Origin: Bordetella parapertussis
GTDB lineage: Bacteria > Pseudomonadota > Gammaproteobacteria > Burkholderiales > SG8-39
Direction of reading: 5' to 3'
NCBI GenBank assembly: GCA_945897475.1
Contig: CAMDFL010000034.1
Span: 1 to 33,982, forward strand
DNA: 33,982 nucleotides
The notes below the pieces were generated by a model that saw nothing but the letters and a program-made list of their open reading frames with translations, was not told the DNA's origin and did not search any database. Within the stretch, counting starts at the first letter, position 1. Each line of letters begins with the position of its first letter. Positions 11,650 through 20,618 of this stretch are shown one piece after another. A program made the position numbers and the translations under genes.

Positions 11650-11667
11650 GTCCCGCTATGACGGGAC
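11650..11667. terminator. Short GC hairpin between convergent gyrB and topB
   Basis: GTCCCG (11650-11655) pairs with CGGGAC (11662-11667) across a six-base loop, in the 90-base gap between the ends of two convergent genes. No clear U-tract follows on either strand, so it is at best a weak or factor-assisted terminator. Position is the main argument. Confidence 0.3.
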
Positions 11668-11697
11668 TACCCGTCTAGCGCAGCATCAGTAGGCAGA

Positions 11698-14361
11698 TTA
11701 TTTTCGACTGGCCCGCTTTTTAGCGGGAATCTTTTTCTTCTTCACGACTGTTTTCGAAACAGCTTTTATCTCTGTCGGCGCCTTGGTCGAAGCTTTCTTG
11801 GTCCTTTTGGGTCTAGATGTCGATTTTTTAGCTGGCTTTGATTTTCGGGGTGGAGCAATCGCGGGGGCTTTGGACTCGGAAGGTTTTTTATCCACATCAC
11901 CCGCCCTACCCTTGCGTGGAGCAAACTCAAAGCCAACCTTACCATCCGGGCCTTTTGCAAGAAAGGCGGAGAACGGCCTGCCTTTTTTTGAAATAAAACG
12001 ATGCAGAAGGTCAGTTTTCCCGGTCTCCAGCAGTTTCACCATCTGCTCACGCTCCATGGGTCGTTGCAAGATGATCCGACCAGATCGAAAATCGCAACTC
12101 TTATCCTTGCCCAGCGAGCGCTCGCAAGAAAACGTCATATCTAATTCGAATACTCTGCCGCCACACTTTAAGCACGCGCCTAGAGGCTCCTTGCCTTCAA
12201 GATTGGGCATTTCAATTTCGCCCGAAGCGTCGGTCCGATCTTGCCCAAAATCGAATTCAATCGGTTGATCTGTTCCCAGCCGAATCGCAGCGACAAATGG
12301 TCTGCCTATACGGCTGCGAAAACCGCTCAAAGGGCCAACTTTTCCTTTGGTGATCAGTTCGGCAATTTCTTCCGGAGCCCATTCGCGACTGGACAGTACT
12401 TTCCAGAGCGAAAAATCGCATTTCAAGCATTGAAATTTTCGATAATTCTCCTGAATGGTTCCACCGCATCGCGGGCAAGGCGCCTCCACAGTGGCGAAGG
12501 CAGTGTCGGGAATTTCACCCTCCTTGACCTTGGACACCATATCTCTGGTCAGTGAGGTGATATGTTCCATGAACTCCCCACGCGCAAGCCCACCCAACTC
12601 CATTTGTTTAAGCTTGTATTCCCAATCGCCGGTCAATTCTGGCGAGGTAAGCTCTTCAATCCCAAAGTGTTTTAAGGCGAACATAAGGGAAAAAGCCTTA
12701 GGCGTGGGCTGCAGCTCCCGTCCATTTCTGTGGATATAATCTTCGCGCAACAAGCCCTCGATAACGGCCGCGCGTGTGGCTGGCGTACCCAATCCCTTTT
12801 GATCCATAGCCGCCCGCAATTCTTCGTCTTCAACGAGCTTACCTGCGCCCTCCATAGCTGAAAGCAAAGTTGCTTCCGAAAAGCGTGCGGGAGGCTTGGT
12901 TTGTGAGGCTTCGATTCGAACCTCTAAGGTCTTGACAATTTCCCCATTCTTAACAGCAGGGAGATTTTCACCTTCCTCGGCGACACTTCGGCCATATACC
13001 GCAAGCCACCCCGGGTTCACCAGTACCTTTCCTTCGGTCTTAAAAGGATGCCCGGCCACCCGTGTGATCCGAGTTGTTTGAAGATACTCGGCGGCAGGAT
13101 AAAACACCGCAAGAAACCGCCGCACAACGAAATCATAGATCTTGGCTTCAGCTTCATTGAGCTGCTTTGGCGCCTGCTGTGTTGGAATGATCGCGAAGTG
13201 ATCGGAAATCTTCTTGTTGTCGAAAATGCGTTTATTCGGTCGGACCCAGCCTTGCTTCAAGATCTGGTCTGCAAAGGGCGTATAGGCCCCGTCAGAAAGG
13301 GTTTTATCCTTTAGCGTTTTCAGTGTTTCCGTCACCGTGGGTAAATAGTCCTCAGGTAGCGCACGGGCGTCTGTTCTGGGATAGGTCAGCACCTTGTGTC
13401 TTTCATAAAGCGCTTGCGCCAAGGAAAGCGTGGTGCGTGCCGAAAACCCGAAGCGGCTATTGGCTTCGCGTTGCAAACTGGTCAAGTCAAAAAGCAGTGG
13501 GGAGAGTTGGGTTGTGGGTTTGGTTTCCTCATTGACCGAGCCATCCACGTTATGGCAATTTGCGACGATAGATTGGGCATTGGCCTCACTCCAGATGCGC
13601 TCCATGCGCCGGTCTTGGTCGCTATCGTCTTTCTTGAATGATTCTTCGAACCAACGACCCGCGTATTCACCACCGGTGGCAAGGAAACGCGCGTGCACTT
13701 CCCAATAGTCGCGCGAGCGAAACGCACGAATTTTTTGTTCTCGTTCGACCATGATCGCCAGAGTTGGCGTTTGGACGCGTCCGACCGTGGTCAAATAGAA
13801 ACCGCCTTCTTTTGAATTGAAGGCGGTCAATGCCCGTGTACCATTGATGCCGATCAACCAATCGGCTTCGGAGCGGCATTTCGCGGCGTCGGCTAGCGGC
13901 AACAAGTCTTCATCGCGTCGCAGGCTATCGAATCCGTCTCGAATCGCACCTTGCGTCATGGATTGCAGCCAGAGACGTTGAGCCGGTTTCTTCACCCCGA
14001 CATGTTGGACGATATACCGAAAAATGAGTTCGCCCTCACGACCCGCGTCACAAGCGTTAATGAGTGCGGTCACATCCTTGCGTTTGATGAGTTTGGTTAG
14101 CAGTTTGAGCCGATCCTCGGTGCGTTCGATCGGGCGCAGGTCGAACTCCGGGGGGAGAACCGGCAGATTGGCGAAAGACCATTTGCCGCGTTTGACTTCG
14201 TATTTCTCCGGGGCTGCGATTTCGAGCAAATGACCGATGGCCGACGACAATACAAAGTCGTCGCTCTCGTAATAATCCCCGACCCGGGTAAAGCCACCCA
14301 AAACCCGAGCGATATCGTTTGCGACGGAGGGTTTTTCGGCGATGATGAGTTTTTTGGCCAC
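11698..14361 (-). CDS. topB: DNA topoisomerase III (type IA) with zinc ribbons and a lysine-rich tail
   Basis: A type IA topoisomerase that passes single strands and resolves intertwined DNA. The start GTG (14359-14361) has AAGG nine bases upstream and gives MAKKLIIAEKPSVAND, the standard TOPRIM opening (catalytic E9). The acidic DAGREGE motif is near residue 105, VGRVQTPTLA near 193, and the catalytic tyrosine in LTYPRTDAR is Y327. A cysteine ribbon (CPRCGG with CLKC) and a second one (CLKCGG with a spaced cysteine pair) follow, then about 63 residues with roughly 25 Lys/Arg, resembling a histone H1 tail. At 887 residues it is longer than E. coli TopB (about 650), but this extended form is common in betaproteobacteria. 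An upstream in-frame TTG has its Shine-Dalgarno too close. Confidence 0.9.
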   Translation of the reverse strand: MAKKLIIAEKPSVANDIARVLGGFTRVGDYYESDDFVLSSAIGHLLEIAAPEKYEVKRGKWSFANLPVLPPEFDLRPIERTEDRLKLLTKLIKRKDVTALINACDAGREGELIFRYIVQHVGVKKPAQRLWLQSMTQGAIRDGFDSLRRDEDLLPLADAAKCRSEADWLIGINGTRALTAFNSKEGGFYLTTVGRVQTPTLAIMVEREQKIRAFRSRDYWEVHARFLATGGEYAGRWFEESFKKDDSDQDRRMERIWSEANAQSIVANCHNVDGSVNEETKPTTQLSPLLFDLTSLQREANSRFGFSARTTLSLAQALYERHKVLTYPRTDARALPEDYLPTVTETLKTLKDKTLSDGAYTPFADQILKQGWVRPNKRIFDNKKISDHFAIIPTQQAPKQLNEAEAKIYDFVVRRFLAVFYPAAEYLQTTRITRVAGHPFKTEGKVLVNPGWLAVYGRSVAEEGENLPAVKNGEIVKTLEVRIEASQTKPPARFSEATLLSAMEGAGKLVEDEELRAAMDQKGLGTPATRAAVIEGLLREDYIHRNGRELQPTPKAFSLMFALKHFGIEELTSPELTGDWEYKLKQMELGGLARGEFMEHITSLTRDMVSKVKEGEIPDTAFATVEAPCPRCGGTIQENYRKFQCLKCDFSLWKVLSSREWAPEEIAELITKGKVGPLSGFRSRIGRPFVAAIRLGTDQPIEFDFGQDRTDASGEIEMPNLEGKEPLGACLKCGGRVFELDMTFSCERSLGKDKSCDFRSGRIILQRPMEREQMVKLLETGKTDLLHRFISKKGRPFSAFLAKGPDGKVGFEFAPRKGRAGDVDKKPSESKAPAIAPPRKSKPAKKSTSRPKRTKKASTKAPTEIKAVSKTVVKKKKIPAKKRASRK

Positions 14362-14688
14362 TAGCAATTACCTTGTATTTACCTTGCTGCGACGGTCCAC
14401 CCTACGCGGCATTTGTTCAGAGGCGAGGCTTCAAGAATTTCTCGCCGCACGCGCCGAAGAACCGCGAGAGGGTGACGGAAGAATGCGGGCAATCATACGT
14501 GCAACCCGCGATGCTAAGCAAGGAACCGACACGGTCATAAAACGTCAAGCCCGTTTTACGCTGGACATCCGAGGAATATTCGATTCTGGGCGAGGAGATT
14601 TGCACGGCGATAAATGTGTAACTTCATCTCGACGTGAGCTCCTAGCCGGTAGAGCCGGAACGTAACAGGGTGTCATTGAGGCCAGCCT

Positions 14689-14738
14689 TCGCACCGATGT
14701 GTAAAGTTGCGCTTTTGCAACTTTACACATCGGTGCGA
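14689..14738. repeat. Perfect 22-bp inverted repeat with a 6-base loop
   Basis: Bases 14689-14710 and 14717-14738 are exact reverse complements, separated by GCTTTT. The arms begin TCGCACCGATG and end AAAGTTGC. The structure lies in the 442-base gap between the topB start and the smg stop. No T-run follows on either strand, so it is not a standard intrinsic terminator. The rest of the gap (14362-14688 and 14763-14803) shows no convincing gene. A protein-binding palindrome, a transcription-blocking hairpin, or a pair of abutted transposon ends are all possible. Confidence 0.8.
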
Positions 14739-14740
14739 CG

Positions 14741-14762
14741 TATTCAAACTCTATTCAAACAC
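14741..14762. repeat. Two tandem 11-bp direct repeats
   Basis: TATTCAAACTC (14741-14751) is followed immediately by TATTCAAACAC (14752-14762), ten of eleven bases the same. They begin two bases after the 22-bp palindrome. A spacing of 11 bp is about one DNA turn, as in protein-binding iterons, but no function is known. Confidence 0.6.
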
Positions 14763-14803
14763 TGGTTCTTTGCCAGAATTCTCAACACTTAGCTAGTGAC
14801 TGA

Positions 14804-15262
14804 TTAATGCATTTGCCGCTTTTCTCCCTCTGGCAGCAATTCCTCCAGGATCAATGCATCGACATTTCCCCGGTGGGTCCACAGAACGATTAGAACGATA
14901 ATTTTGAACTTGTCCAGCCCAACGGCTTCTTCTTCTATCGCCATTGCGCGCTCGATAATCAATTCTCGCAACAGCGGCGACAGGATATACGCGCTCTCAA
15001 GAAACGCGAGAAAACCGCGAGCCTCCGTGGAAATTTTTTCCTGTTCGGCCAGAGCGTAGATGCGATGCGAAGTGCTTGAGTCCAGAGACTCAGGCAGGCT
15101 GCTCTCTTTCCAACGCGTCAAGCCGTTCAGCCAATCGAGGGCTACGCTAATCTCTTCGTTCTCGAACCCTGCAGCGTGCAGTTTGCGGGATAGCGTGTCC
15201 TGGTCAGGATAATTCGCGGACTGATAGTAATTTTCAAAAAGATAAACGAGAACTTCGATCAT
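14804..15262 (-). CDS. smg: Smg family protein (DUF494)
   Basis: A conserved 152-residue cytoplasmic protein of the Smg/DUF494 family, whose biochemical role is not established; it is regularly found next to dprA and the topoisomerase in beta- and gammaproteobacteria. The family opening MIEVLVYLFENYY is clear and fixes the start at the ATG 15260-15262; an in-frame TTG eight codons upstream is less likely. The product is rich in acidic and aliphatic residues and reads as mostly helical. It lies 146 bases downstream of dprA in the same direction; that gap holds nothing I can recognise. The call rests on the N-terminal match and the neighbourhood. Confidence 0.88.
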   Translation of the reverse strand: MIEVLVYLFENYYQSANYPDQDTLSRKLHAAGFENEEISVALDWLNGLTRWKESSLPESLDSSTSHRIYALAEQEKISTEARGFLAFLESAYILSPLLRELIIERAMAIEEEAVGLDKFKIIVLIVLWTHRGNVDALILEELLPEGEKRQMH

Positions 15263-15408
15263 GAGTGTGGACGTCCGACCATGCAAACGAGAAGAAAATG
15301 CGAAAGGAATTTTGGAGGCAATATCAAGCAGCGCCGAATTGAAACAGCACGATCCCTCGCACCGTTACTTGAACCAGAAAGGCGATTCGATCAATCAGTT
15401 CCGGTCTC

Positions 15409-16479
15409 CTAATCCAGCCGCTGGTACAAGCCGCCTGGCAAACAGCCAACCCTTTGTTCCAGTTCCAGCGTCAAAAGCATCGCCGAGACTTTACCTGCCG
15501 TCAAGCCGCTGCGCCGCTGTATGGTATCCAAGTCGCAAGGATCATACCCAATATATTGTAGTAGTGGGACATCTAACTCCAATATATCGGGTGTGGAGAC
15601 GCTGGACATGAAATTCAATTCGAGCAGAATATCTTGCGCTGTTTCCACCAGTTTGGCACCCTGCTTGATGAGTGCATGGCAGCCCCGTGATAGCGGCGAA
15701 TGTATAGACCCAGGAATTGCGAACACCTCGCGTCCCTGTTCCAGCGCAAGTCTCGCGGTTATCAAGGAACCCGATGCGAGTGCCGCCTCGACGACAAGGC
15801 AGCCCCTGGACAAACCACTGATGATTCTATTGCGCCGTGGAAAATTGAAGCTGAGTGGTGGCATGCCAAGCGGGAATTCCGAAATGACGGCGCCTCGAGC
15901 GGCAATTTCTTTGACAAGTTTTGCGTTGGCTCGCGGATAGGCTATGTCAGCGCCGCATCCGAGCACGGCTATGGTTGACCCGGTGCTGGCGATTGCCCCC
16001 AGATGCGCAGCGGCATCAATGCCAAGCGCAAGACCACTCACTATCGTCAATCCGGAATCGGCGAGGGCGTGGGCGAACCTTCGCGAGTTGGCGATTCCTT
16101 GGGGTGTCGCGTTTCTACTGCCAATAATGGCGAGCGATTCATGGCCAAGATAGTTCGGGTCGCCAAGCACATATAACATCGGCGGTGGATCGCCACATTG
16201 CAGCAATATGCGCGGATAGGCATGGTCCGCGAGCGTAATTAGAGAATGGCCATCCTCTGAAAGCCAGCTGAGCGTAGATTCGATTTTCGCCTGCCGCGAT
16301 TGCGCAAGGATCTGATCGACTATCGCTTCCGAGGTATATCGGCCAAGCTGACGCCGATCCGCCGAAAGAATGTCTGCCGGCGGGCCGATGTCGGCGAGTA
16401 AGCCACACAAGGCCCTTGGTCCAAGTCCCTCGACGAGGCCCAAGTTGATCCAATCGGCAGTATCGGCTGCAATCCGCAT
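15409..16479 (-). CDS. dprA: DNA-processing protein DprA (Smf)
   Basis: DprA binds incoming single-stranded DNA during natural transformation and loads RecA. The product of about 356 residues has an N-terminal helical region with VEGLGPRAL (a HhH-like motif). The Rossmann-fold core follows with IIGSRNATPQGIANSRRFA, IVSGLALGIDAAAH, AVLGCGADIAYPRAN, SEFPLG and FPRRNRIISGLS. A C-terminal winged helix begins near DLDTIQRRSGLTAGKVSAMLLTLE. The start is ATG 16477-16479; a GTG two codons earlier (16485) follows an in-frame stop, and neither has a good ribosome-binding site. The gene is complete, so the DNA-uptake pathway may be functional, although dprA is also widespread in non-competent bacteria. 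Confidence 0.94.
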   Translation of the reverse strand: MRIAADTADWINLGLVEGLGPRALCGLLADIGPPADILSADRRQLGRYTSEAIVDQILAQSRQAKIESTLSWLSEDGHSLITLADHAYPRILLQCGDPPPMLYVLGDPNYLGHESLAIIGSRNATPQGIANSRRFAHALADSGLTIVSGLALGIDAAAHLGAIASTGSTIAVLGCGADIAYPRANAKLVKEIAARGAVISEFPLGMPPLSFNFPRRNRIISGLSRGCLVVEAALASGSLITARLALEQGREVFAIPGSIHSPLSRGCHALIKQGAKLVETAQDILLELNFMSSVSTPDILELDVPLLQYIGYDPCDLDTIQRRSGLTAGKVSAMLLTLELEQRVGCLPGGLYQRLD

Positions 16480-16588
16480 CGACACTTAACGCGGCAAGGC
16501 AGCTTCTGGATGGCAAGAATTCGCCGCAGTGAAAAATAAACTCTCGCCGTCTACGCCCTCTCTAAAGACTAATAAGTATCAGAGCGGT

Positions 16589-17629
16589 CTAAGGGGTGCG
16601 CAAAAAATCTCCTGGAGCCACAGGCCGGGAGCTTTCCATGATCAGCGCGTAGGAAACTGCGGCAAATGTGCGAAAAACGAGAACCAGTCCATAGCGCTCA
16701 TCGGGGAGTTGAAAGGTCGGAGCCGAATCCCTGGATAATTCGGAAGATGGGTCAACGACCTTGGCCCCTGCCCTGTAGAGCGCGAGGACATGACCATTTT
16801 CGAGTCCATCGCGACTGCCCTTGTTCAGAACGACAACGGCATCGCGACCAGCTTCGCTGGTGGCAAGGGCGCCATAGATTGAAATTGCCTTCGCTTGCAG
16901 GGGAGTTTTTGGGGCATGCGGGAGGTATTGGTTGATAACGGGCTTACCCGTCGCGATGAGTCGGTCTCCATTGCCTATTTCCTGTCTGGCGGTGACGATT
17001 TGCAGCGTCGCCGGGTCACCACTGCGCGTCAACCTTCCCGTGCCCAGGAAAACAGCTTCGTAGCCAAGTGTACGTTTGGTGTCAGGATCAACCAAGGGAT
17101 TACCGGGGCGGTAAATTTGCCAATTCACTTCTTTGGAGTTGCCAATTCCAGAGATATAGGCAATTCCGCCCGGGCCAAGATATACGCGACTCTCCTCAGT
17201 GCCAACTATACGAGGCGCGTTGCTCATGCTGTCTACTTCGATAACCAGCGGTTGTACTAAGAAAGGTTCAATGATGTGCGGCGGAATCGCAGGAATGGCA
17301 TCTTCGCTAAGTGGTTCGGCACGTACTTGCGGGGATAGCCTGACCGTGGCTCCCAAAACTAGGCTCCCGCCACGATTTCTATCAAGTACGATGACATTGC
17401 CAGGAAAAATTTTGTTTGGATTTTTGATCTGATCTAGATTGAGCTTCCAGATCTCTGCCCAACGCCAGGGTTCCTTAAGGAATTTGGCGGAGATGCTCCA
17501 AAGCGTATCGCCTTTTTGGACCACGTAACGGTCTGGCGCATCCTCTTTAAGGCTAATAGCGCCCTGCGCAACCGCCTGCCCCGCCGCTAAGCAAAAGGAG
17601 AGCAGCATCCATGTGATAGACTTGCTCAT
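16589..17629 (-). CDS. Exported LysM peptidoglycan-binding protein
   Basis: A 346-residue secreted protein. A signal peptide is visible (MSKSITWMLLSFCLAAGQAVAQG, hydrophobic core then an AxA cleavage site). One LysM domain follows at about residues 34-82: YVVQKGDTLWSISAKFL, and the typical NLDQIKNPNKIFPGNVIVL. The remaining 260 residues are a conserved but uncharacterised region with no motif I recognise. Proteins of this type sit between dprA and def in many betaproteobacteria. ATG 17627-17629 has GAGG six bases upstream. It is divergent from def; on the minus strand a TTGAAA (17678-17683) and TAAAAT (17657-17662) separated by 15 bases could be its promoter. It probably binds cell-wall peptidoglycan in the periplasm. 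Confidence 0.88.
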   Translation of the reverse strand: MSKSITWMLLSFCLAAGQAVAQGAISLKEDAPDRYVVQKGDTLWSISAKFLKEPWRWAEIWKLNLDQIKNPNKIFPGNVIVLDRNRGGSLVLGATVRLSPQVRAEPLSEDAIPAIPPHIIEPFLVQPLVIEVDSMSNAPRIVGTEESRVYLGPGGIAYISGIGNSKEVNWQIYRPGNPLVDPDTKRTLGYEAVFLGTGRLTRSGDPATLQIVTARQEIGNGDRLIATGKPVINQYLPHAPKTPLQAKAISIYGALATSEAGRDAVVVLNKGSRDGLENGHVLALYRAGAKVVDPSSELSRDSAPTFQLPDERYGLVLVFRTFAAVSYALIMESSRPVAPGDFLRTP

Positions 17630-17769
17630 AGCAACCTCGACTAGATTTTGGTGTCGATTTTAATGCTTTTTGCTGAATTTCAATCTATTTAGCCGACCTC
17701 AAAAGCCGTAAAAGCTTTTTATAGTCCGCATTAAATTCTGCATCTAATTCGTTCAATTAGCAAATCTTT

Positions 17770-18273
17770 ATGGCGCAGCTGCCGATTCTCAGATATCCCG
17801 ATCCGAGGCTGTATAAAAAAGCGGCGACGGTTCGTGAGTTTGATCCCAAACTACGTACTTTGGTCAAAGACATGGCGCAGACCATGTATGCAGCGCCTGG
17901 AATTGGTCTGGCGGCGACGCAGGTTGACGTACACAAACGGGTCATTGTGATAGATGTCTCGGACGCGCATGATCAGTTGTTGGTTTTCGTCAATCCGGAG
18001 ATTGTCCTGCGAGAAGGTATTCAATACAGGGATGAAGGTTGCCTCTCGGTTCCCGGGATCTACGAACCGGTAGAGCGCGCGCAGCGAATCTCGGTTAAGG
18101 CGGACGATGTCCACGGTAAGCTATTCACCCTGAATGCCGAAGATCTTCTTGCTGTGTGCATACAGCATGAGATGGACCATCTCGAGGGGAAGGTATTTTT
18201 GGATCATTTGTCGTCGCTCAAACGAACGCGTATTCGCTCCAAGATGTTGAAACAAAATAAGAATATTTCTTGA
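17770..18273 (+). CDS. def: Peptide deformylase
   Basis: Removes the formyl group from the N-terminal methionine of new proteins, a metal-dependent hydrolysis in the cytosol. The 167 residues carry all three family motifs: GIGLAATQ (45-51 region), EGCLSVPG with metal-binding C91, and QHEMDHLEG with H133, E134 and H137. The N-terminus [11 protein letters not shown] is typical. It is the first gene of the rightward def-fmt-rsmB group, with 140 bases of divergent promoter space before it. Pairing with fmt makes functional sense: Fmt adds the formyl group that Def removes. Confidence 0.97.
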   Translation: MAQLPILRYPDPRLYKKAATVREFDPKLRTLVKDMAQTMYAAPGIGLAATQVDVHKRVIVIDVSDAHDQLLVFVNPEIVLREGIQYRDEGCLSVPGIYEPVERAQRISVKADDVHGKLFTLNAEDLLAVCIQHEMDHLEGKVFLDHLSSLKRTRIRSKMLKQNKNIS

Positions 18274-18340
18274 ATTGTCTACTTGTCCGGTTGATTTTTG
18301 AGTCTATGGGCACCGACAAAATGGTGTCTTCCATACACTA

Positions 18341-19270
18341 ATGAGAGTCATTTTCGCCGGCACTCCGGAATTCGCAGCGCGAAGCTTGCAAGACCTGATC
18401 GCAAGCGGGCATGAACTGGTTATGGTGCTGACACAACCTGATCGCCCGGCAGGCAGGGGGATGAAGCCGCGATTGTCGGCGGTAAAACAAATCGCTGTTG
18501 ATCGAGGACTCCCGATTCGCCAGCCGACAACGCTTCGGGACGAGAACGAACAAAGGATTTTGCGCGAGCTTAATGCAGACGTCATAGTTGTTGCTGCCTT
18601 TGGGTTGATGCTTCCGCAGGCCGTGCTTGACGCGGCTCGCCTGGGCGCGATCAATATCCATGCATCTCTTTTGCCTCGATGGCGCGGCGCTGCACCTATA
18701 CAGCGTGCAATGCTCGCTGGCGACGTTCGCACAGGGGTATCCATTATGCGTATGGATGCAGGTCTGGATACCGGCCCCGTATTTATGCGCGAAGAGATCC
18801 CCATCGACGACCTAGATACCGCGCAAACTGTGCATGACCGCCTGGCCGAAATTGGTTCAAAACTACTCCAGAAGGTACTGTATGCAGTTGAGCAAGGATT
18901 AGTTACCCCGGTAGCGCAACTTGAAAGTGGCGCGCTATACGCTACGAAGATTAGTAAGGAAGAAGCGCGTATTGATTGGAGCCAGGATGCCCTCCAAATC
19001 CGGAGACAAATTCGCGCATTTAACCCAAGTCCCGGCGCAATGAGCCGCCTTGGTCAGACAGAGATAAAAATTTGGCAAGCGCGTTTGGCCACTAATTCAG
19101 CAGGCAAGTGTGGCGAGATCCTGCAAGCGGATGCATCGGGCTTGTTGGTCGCATGCGGCACACAGGCGCTATGCCTGGAGATATTGCAAAAATCCGGTGG
19201 AAGACGGCTCGCAGCCAAGGATTTTCTTCAAGGTTTTCAAGTGGTACCTGGTATGACCTTAGAATTGTGA
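18341..19270 (+). CDS. fmt: Methionyl-tRNA formyltransferase
   Basis: Formylates the methionine on initiator tRNA, using 10-formyl-tetrahydrofolate, so translation can begin. The 309-residue product has the Rossmann N-terminal domain with the opening MRVIFAGTPEFAARSL, the loop LTQPDRPAGRGMK, and the catalytic N105-x-H107 in INIHASLLPRWRGAAPIQ. The C-terminal OB-like tRNA-binding domain starts near IRAFNPSPGAM. The length matches the family. The ATG at 18341 lacks a strong ribosome-binding site. It follows def after 67 bases and precedes rsmB by 13. Confidence 0.97.
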   Translation: MRVIFAGTPEFAARSLQDLIASGHELVMVLTQPDRPAGRGMKPRLSAVKQIAVDRGLPIRQPTTLRDENEQRILRELNADVIVVAAFGLMLPQAVLDAARLGAINIHASLLPRWRGAAPIQRAMLAGDVRTGVSIMRMDAGLDTGPVFMREEIPIDDLDTAQTVHDRLAEIGSKLLQKVLYAVEQGLVTPVAQLESGALYATKISKEEARIDWSQDALQIRRQIRAFNPSPGAMSRLGQTEIKIWQARLATNSAGKCGEILQADASGLLVACGTQALCLEILQKSGGRRLAAKDFLQGFQVVPGMTLEL

Positions 19271-19283
19271 GCGGACGCCTCTC

Positions 19284-20618
19284 ATGAGTGATAGCCGCGT
19301 TGGAGACCTATTGAAGGACGGCATCGCAACCACGACCGACAAGCATGCCCAGCACGCGCTTGCAGAATCACTGGCGCTGTCCGCACAGGTTCTTGGCAGG
19401 GTGTTTGGTGGTGCGAGCCTGAATAAGGCATTGCGGATGAGCAAGTATCAAAACGCTTCTCTTCGCGCGGCCGTGCAGGATCTGAGCTACAACACATTGC
19501 GCGCTTGGGGCCAAGTGGATGTTATTGCTGACAAACTGCTCCAAAAACCATTATCGGATCTGGCGTTAAGGGGATTGGTGCTCGCGGCTATAAGCGAACT
19601 GATAGCGCGACCGCATACCGACTATGTCGTTGTACATCAGGCGGTCGAGGCCGCGTCATTGTTGGGACATGCGCGCGCGCGCGGCTTGGTCAACGCCGTG
19701 TTGCGCGCCTATCAGCGGGATTCGATAAAATTAATCGCACAAATCAAGGCGACGCAGACTGGTCGCTACGCGCACCCTCAGTGGTGGATTGATATTCTTA
19801 AAACCCACTACCCCGCGCAATGGCACGAGATATTGGATGCCGCGAACTCTCATCCACCGATGAGCTTGCGCGTCAATTGTCGACGTGCCGGCGTCAAAGA
19901 TTATTTGCGCAAGCTCACCGAAGCCAATATCGTCGCCCGGCATTTGGGCGGCACGGCCCTGATGCTCGAGCGTCCCTGTGCCGTGACCTCGATCCCGGGC
20001 TTCTCAGAGGGCGAGGTATCGGTGCAGGATGCCGGTGCACAGCGCGCCGCGGACCTGTTGGATGTTCACGACGGCATGACGGTGCTCGATGGCTGCGCGG
20101 CGCCGGGGGGCAAGTCTGGTCATATTCTGGAGATTGCCGATTGCGCACTCACCGCGATGGATATTTCGAGCGAACGGGTGACGCGAATCAAGGAGAATCT
20201 GACCCGGCTTGGATTGAAAGCGGTCGTCGGTGTCGGCGATTGTCTGCATCCGGAAAAATTTGTACCCGCGGGCATGCAGTTTGATCGTATCCTTCTTGAC
20301 GCACCCTGCAGCGCTTCTGGCGTGGTGCGCCGGCATCCCGACATCCGCTGGCTGCGCCGCGAATCCGATTTGGCCTCGTTCGCGCGAACCCAGGCGCAAT
20401 TGCTGGAGGCGCTTTGGCCGCACCTGCGGCGCGATGGTAAATTGTTGTACACCACCTGTTCGGTATTTCCTATCGAAAATGCCATGCAAATTCGCAAATT
20501 TCTAGACCGGCACGACGACGCGAAAGAGTTGCCCCTATCTGGAATCGCGACCGGACAGATCCTGCCGGATGCCGATAGCGACGGTTTTTTTTACGCGCTG
20601 TTGCACAAGCGCGGATGA
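19284..20618 (+). CDS. rsmB: 16S rRNA (cytosine-967-C5)-methyltransferase RsmB
   Basis: Methylates C967 of 16S rRNA with S-adenosylmethionine. At 444 residues it has the N-terminal NusB-like domain (LNKALRMSKYQNASLRAAV, YVVVHQAVEAASLLGHARA) followed by the methyltransferase. There the SAM loop DGCAAPGGKSGH starts near residue 268, and the two functional cysteines are C342 in DAPCSASG (motif IV) and C392 in YTTCSVFP (motif VI). Its stop overlaps the next gene by ATGA. This is the usual def-fmt-rsmB cluster. The run of eight T near 20585 lies in coding sequence and does not break the frame. Confidence 0.96.
   Translation: MSDSRVGDLLKDGIATTTDKHAQHALAESLALSAQVLGRVFGGASLNKALRMSKYQNASLRAAVQDLSYNTLRAWGQVDVIADKLLQKPLSDLALRGLVLAAISELIARPHTDYVVVHQAVEAASLLGHARARGLVNAVLRAYQRDSIKLIAQIKATQTGRYAHPQWWIDILKTHYPAQWHEILDAANSHPPMSLRVNCRRAGVKDYLRKLTEANIVARHLGGTALMLERPCAVTSIPGFSEGEVSVQDAGAQRAADLLDVHDGMTVLDGCAAPGGKSGHILEIADCALTAMDISSERVTRIKENLTRLGLKAVVGVGDCLHPEKFVPAGMQFDRILLDAPCSASGVVRRHPDIRWLRRESDLASFARTQAQLLEALWPHLRRDGKLLYTTCSVFPIENAMQIRKFLDRHDDAKELPLSGIATGQILPDADSDGFFYALLHKRG

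Noticed and set aside
11888..11896. A perfect DnaA box TTATCCACA
   Set aside because: It lies inside the topB coding sequence, alone and without AT-rich flanks; one such match in 34 kb can be chance.
14362..14688. Short frames on both strands in the topB-smg gap
   Set aside because: None has a ribosome-binding site, a recognisable domain, or a normal codon pattern.
18307..18332. A small CACC/GGTG hairpin between def and fmt
   Set aside because: Only four base pairs with an eight-base loop; too weak to be a terminator.
20004..20489. Minus-strand open frames within rsmB
   Set aside because: The plus-strand frame has all methyltransferase motifs; the antisense frames come from GC-rich codon bias.
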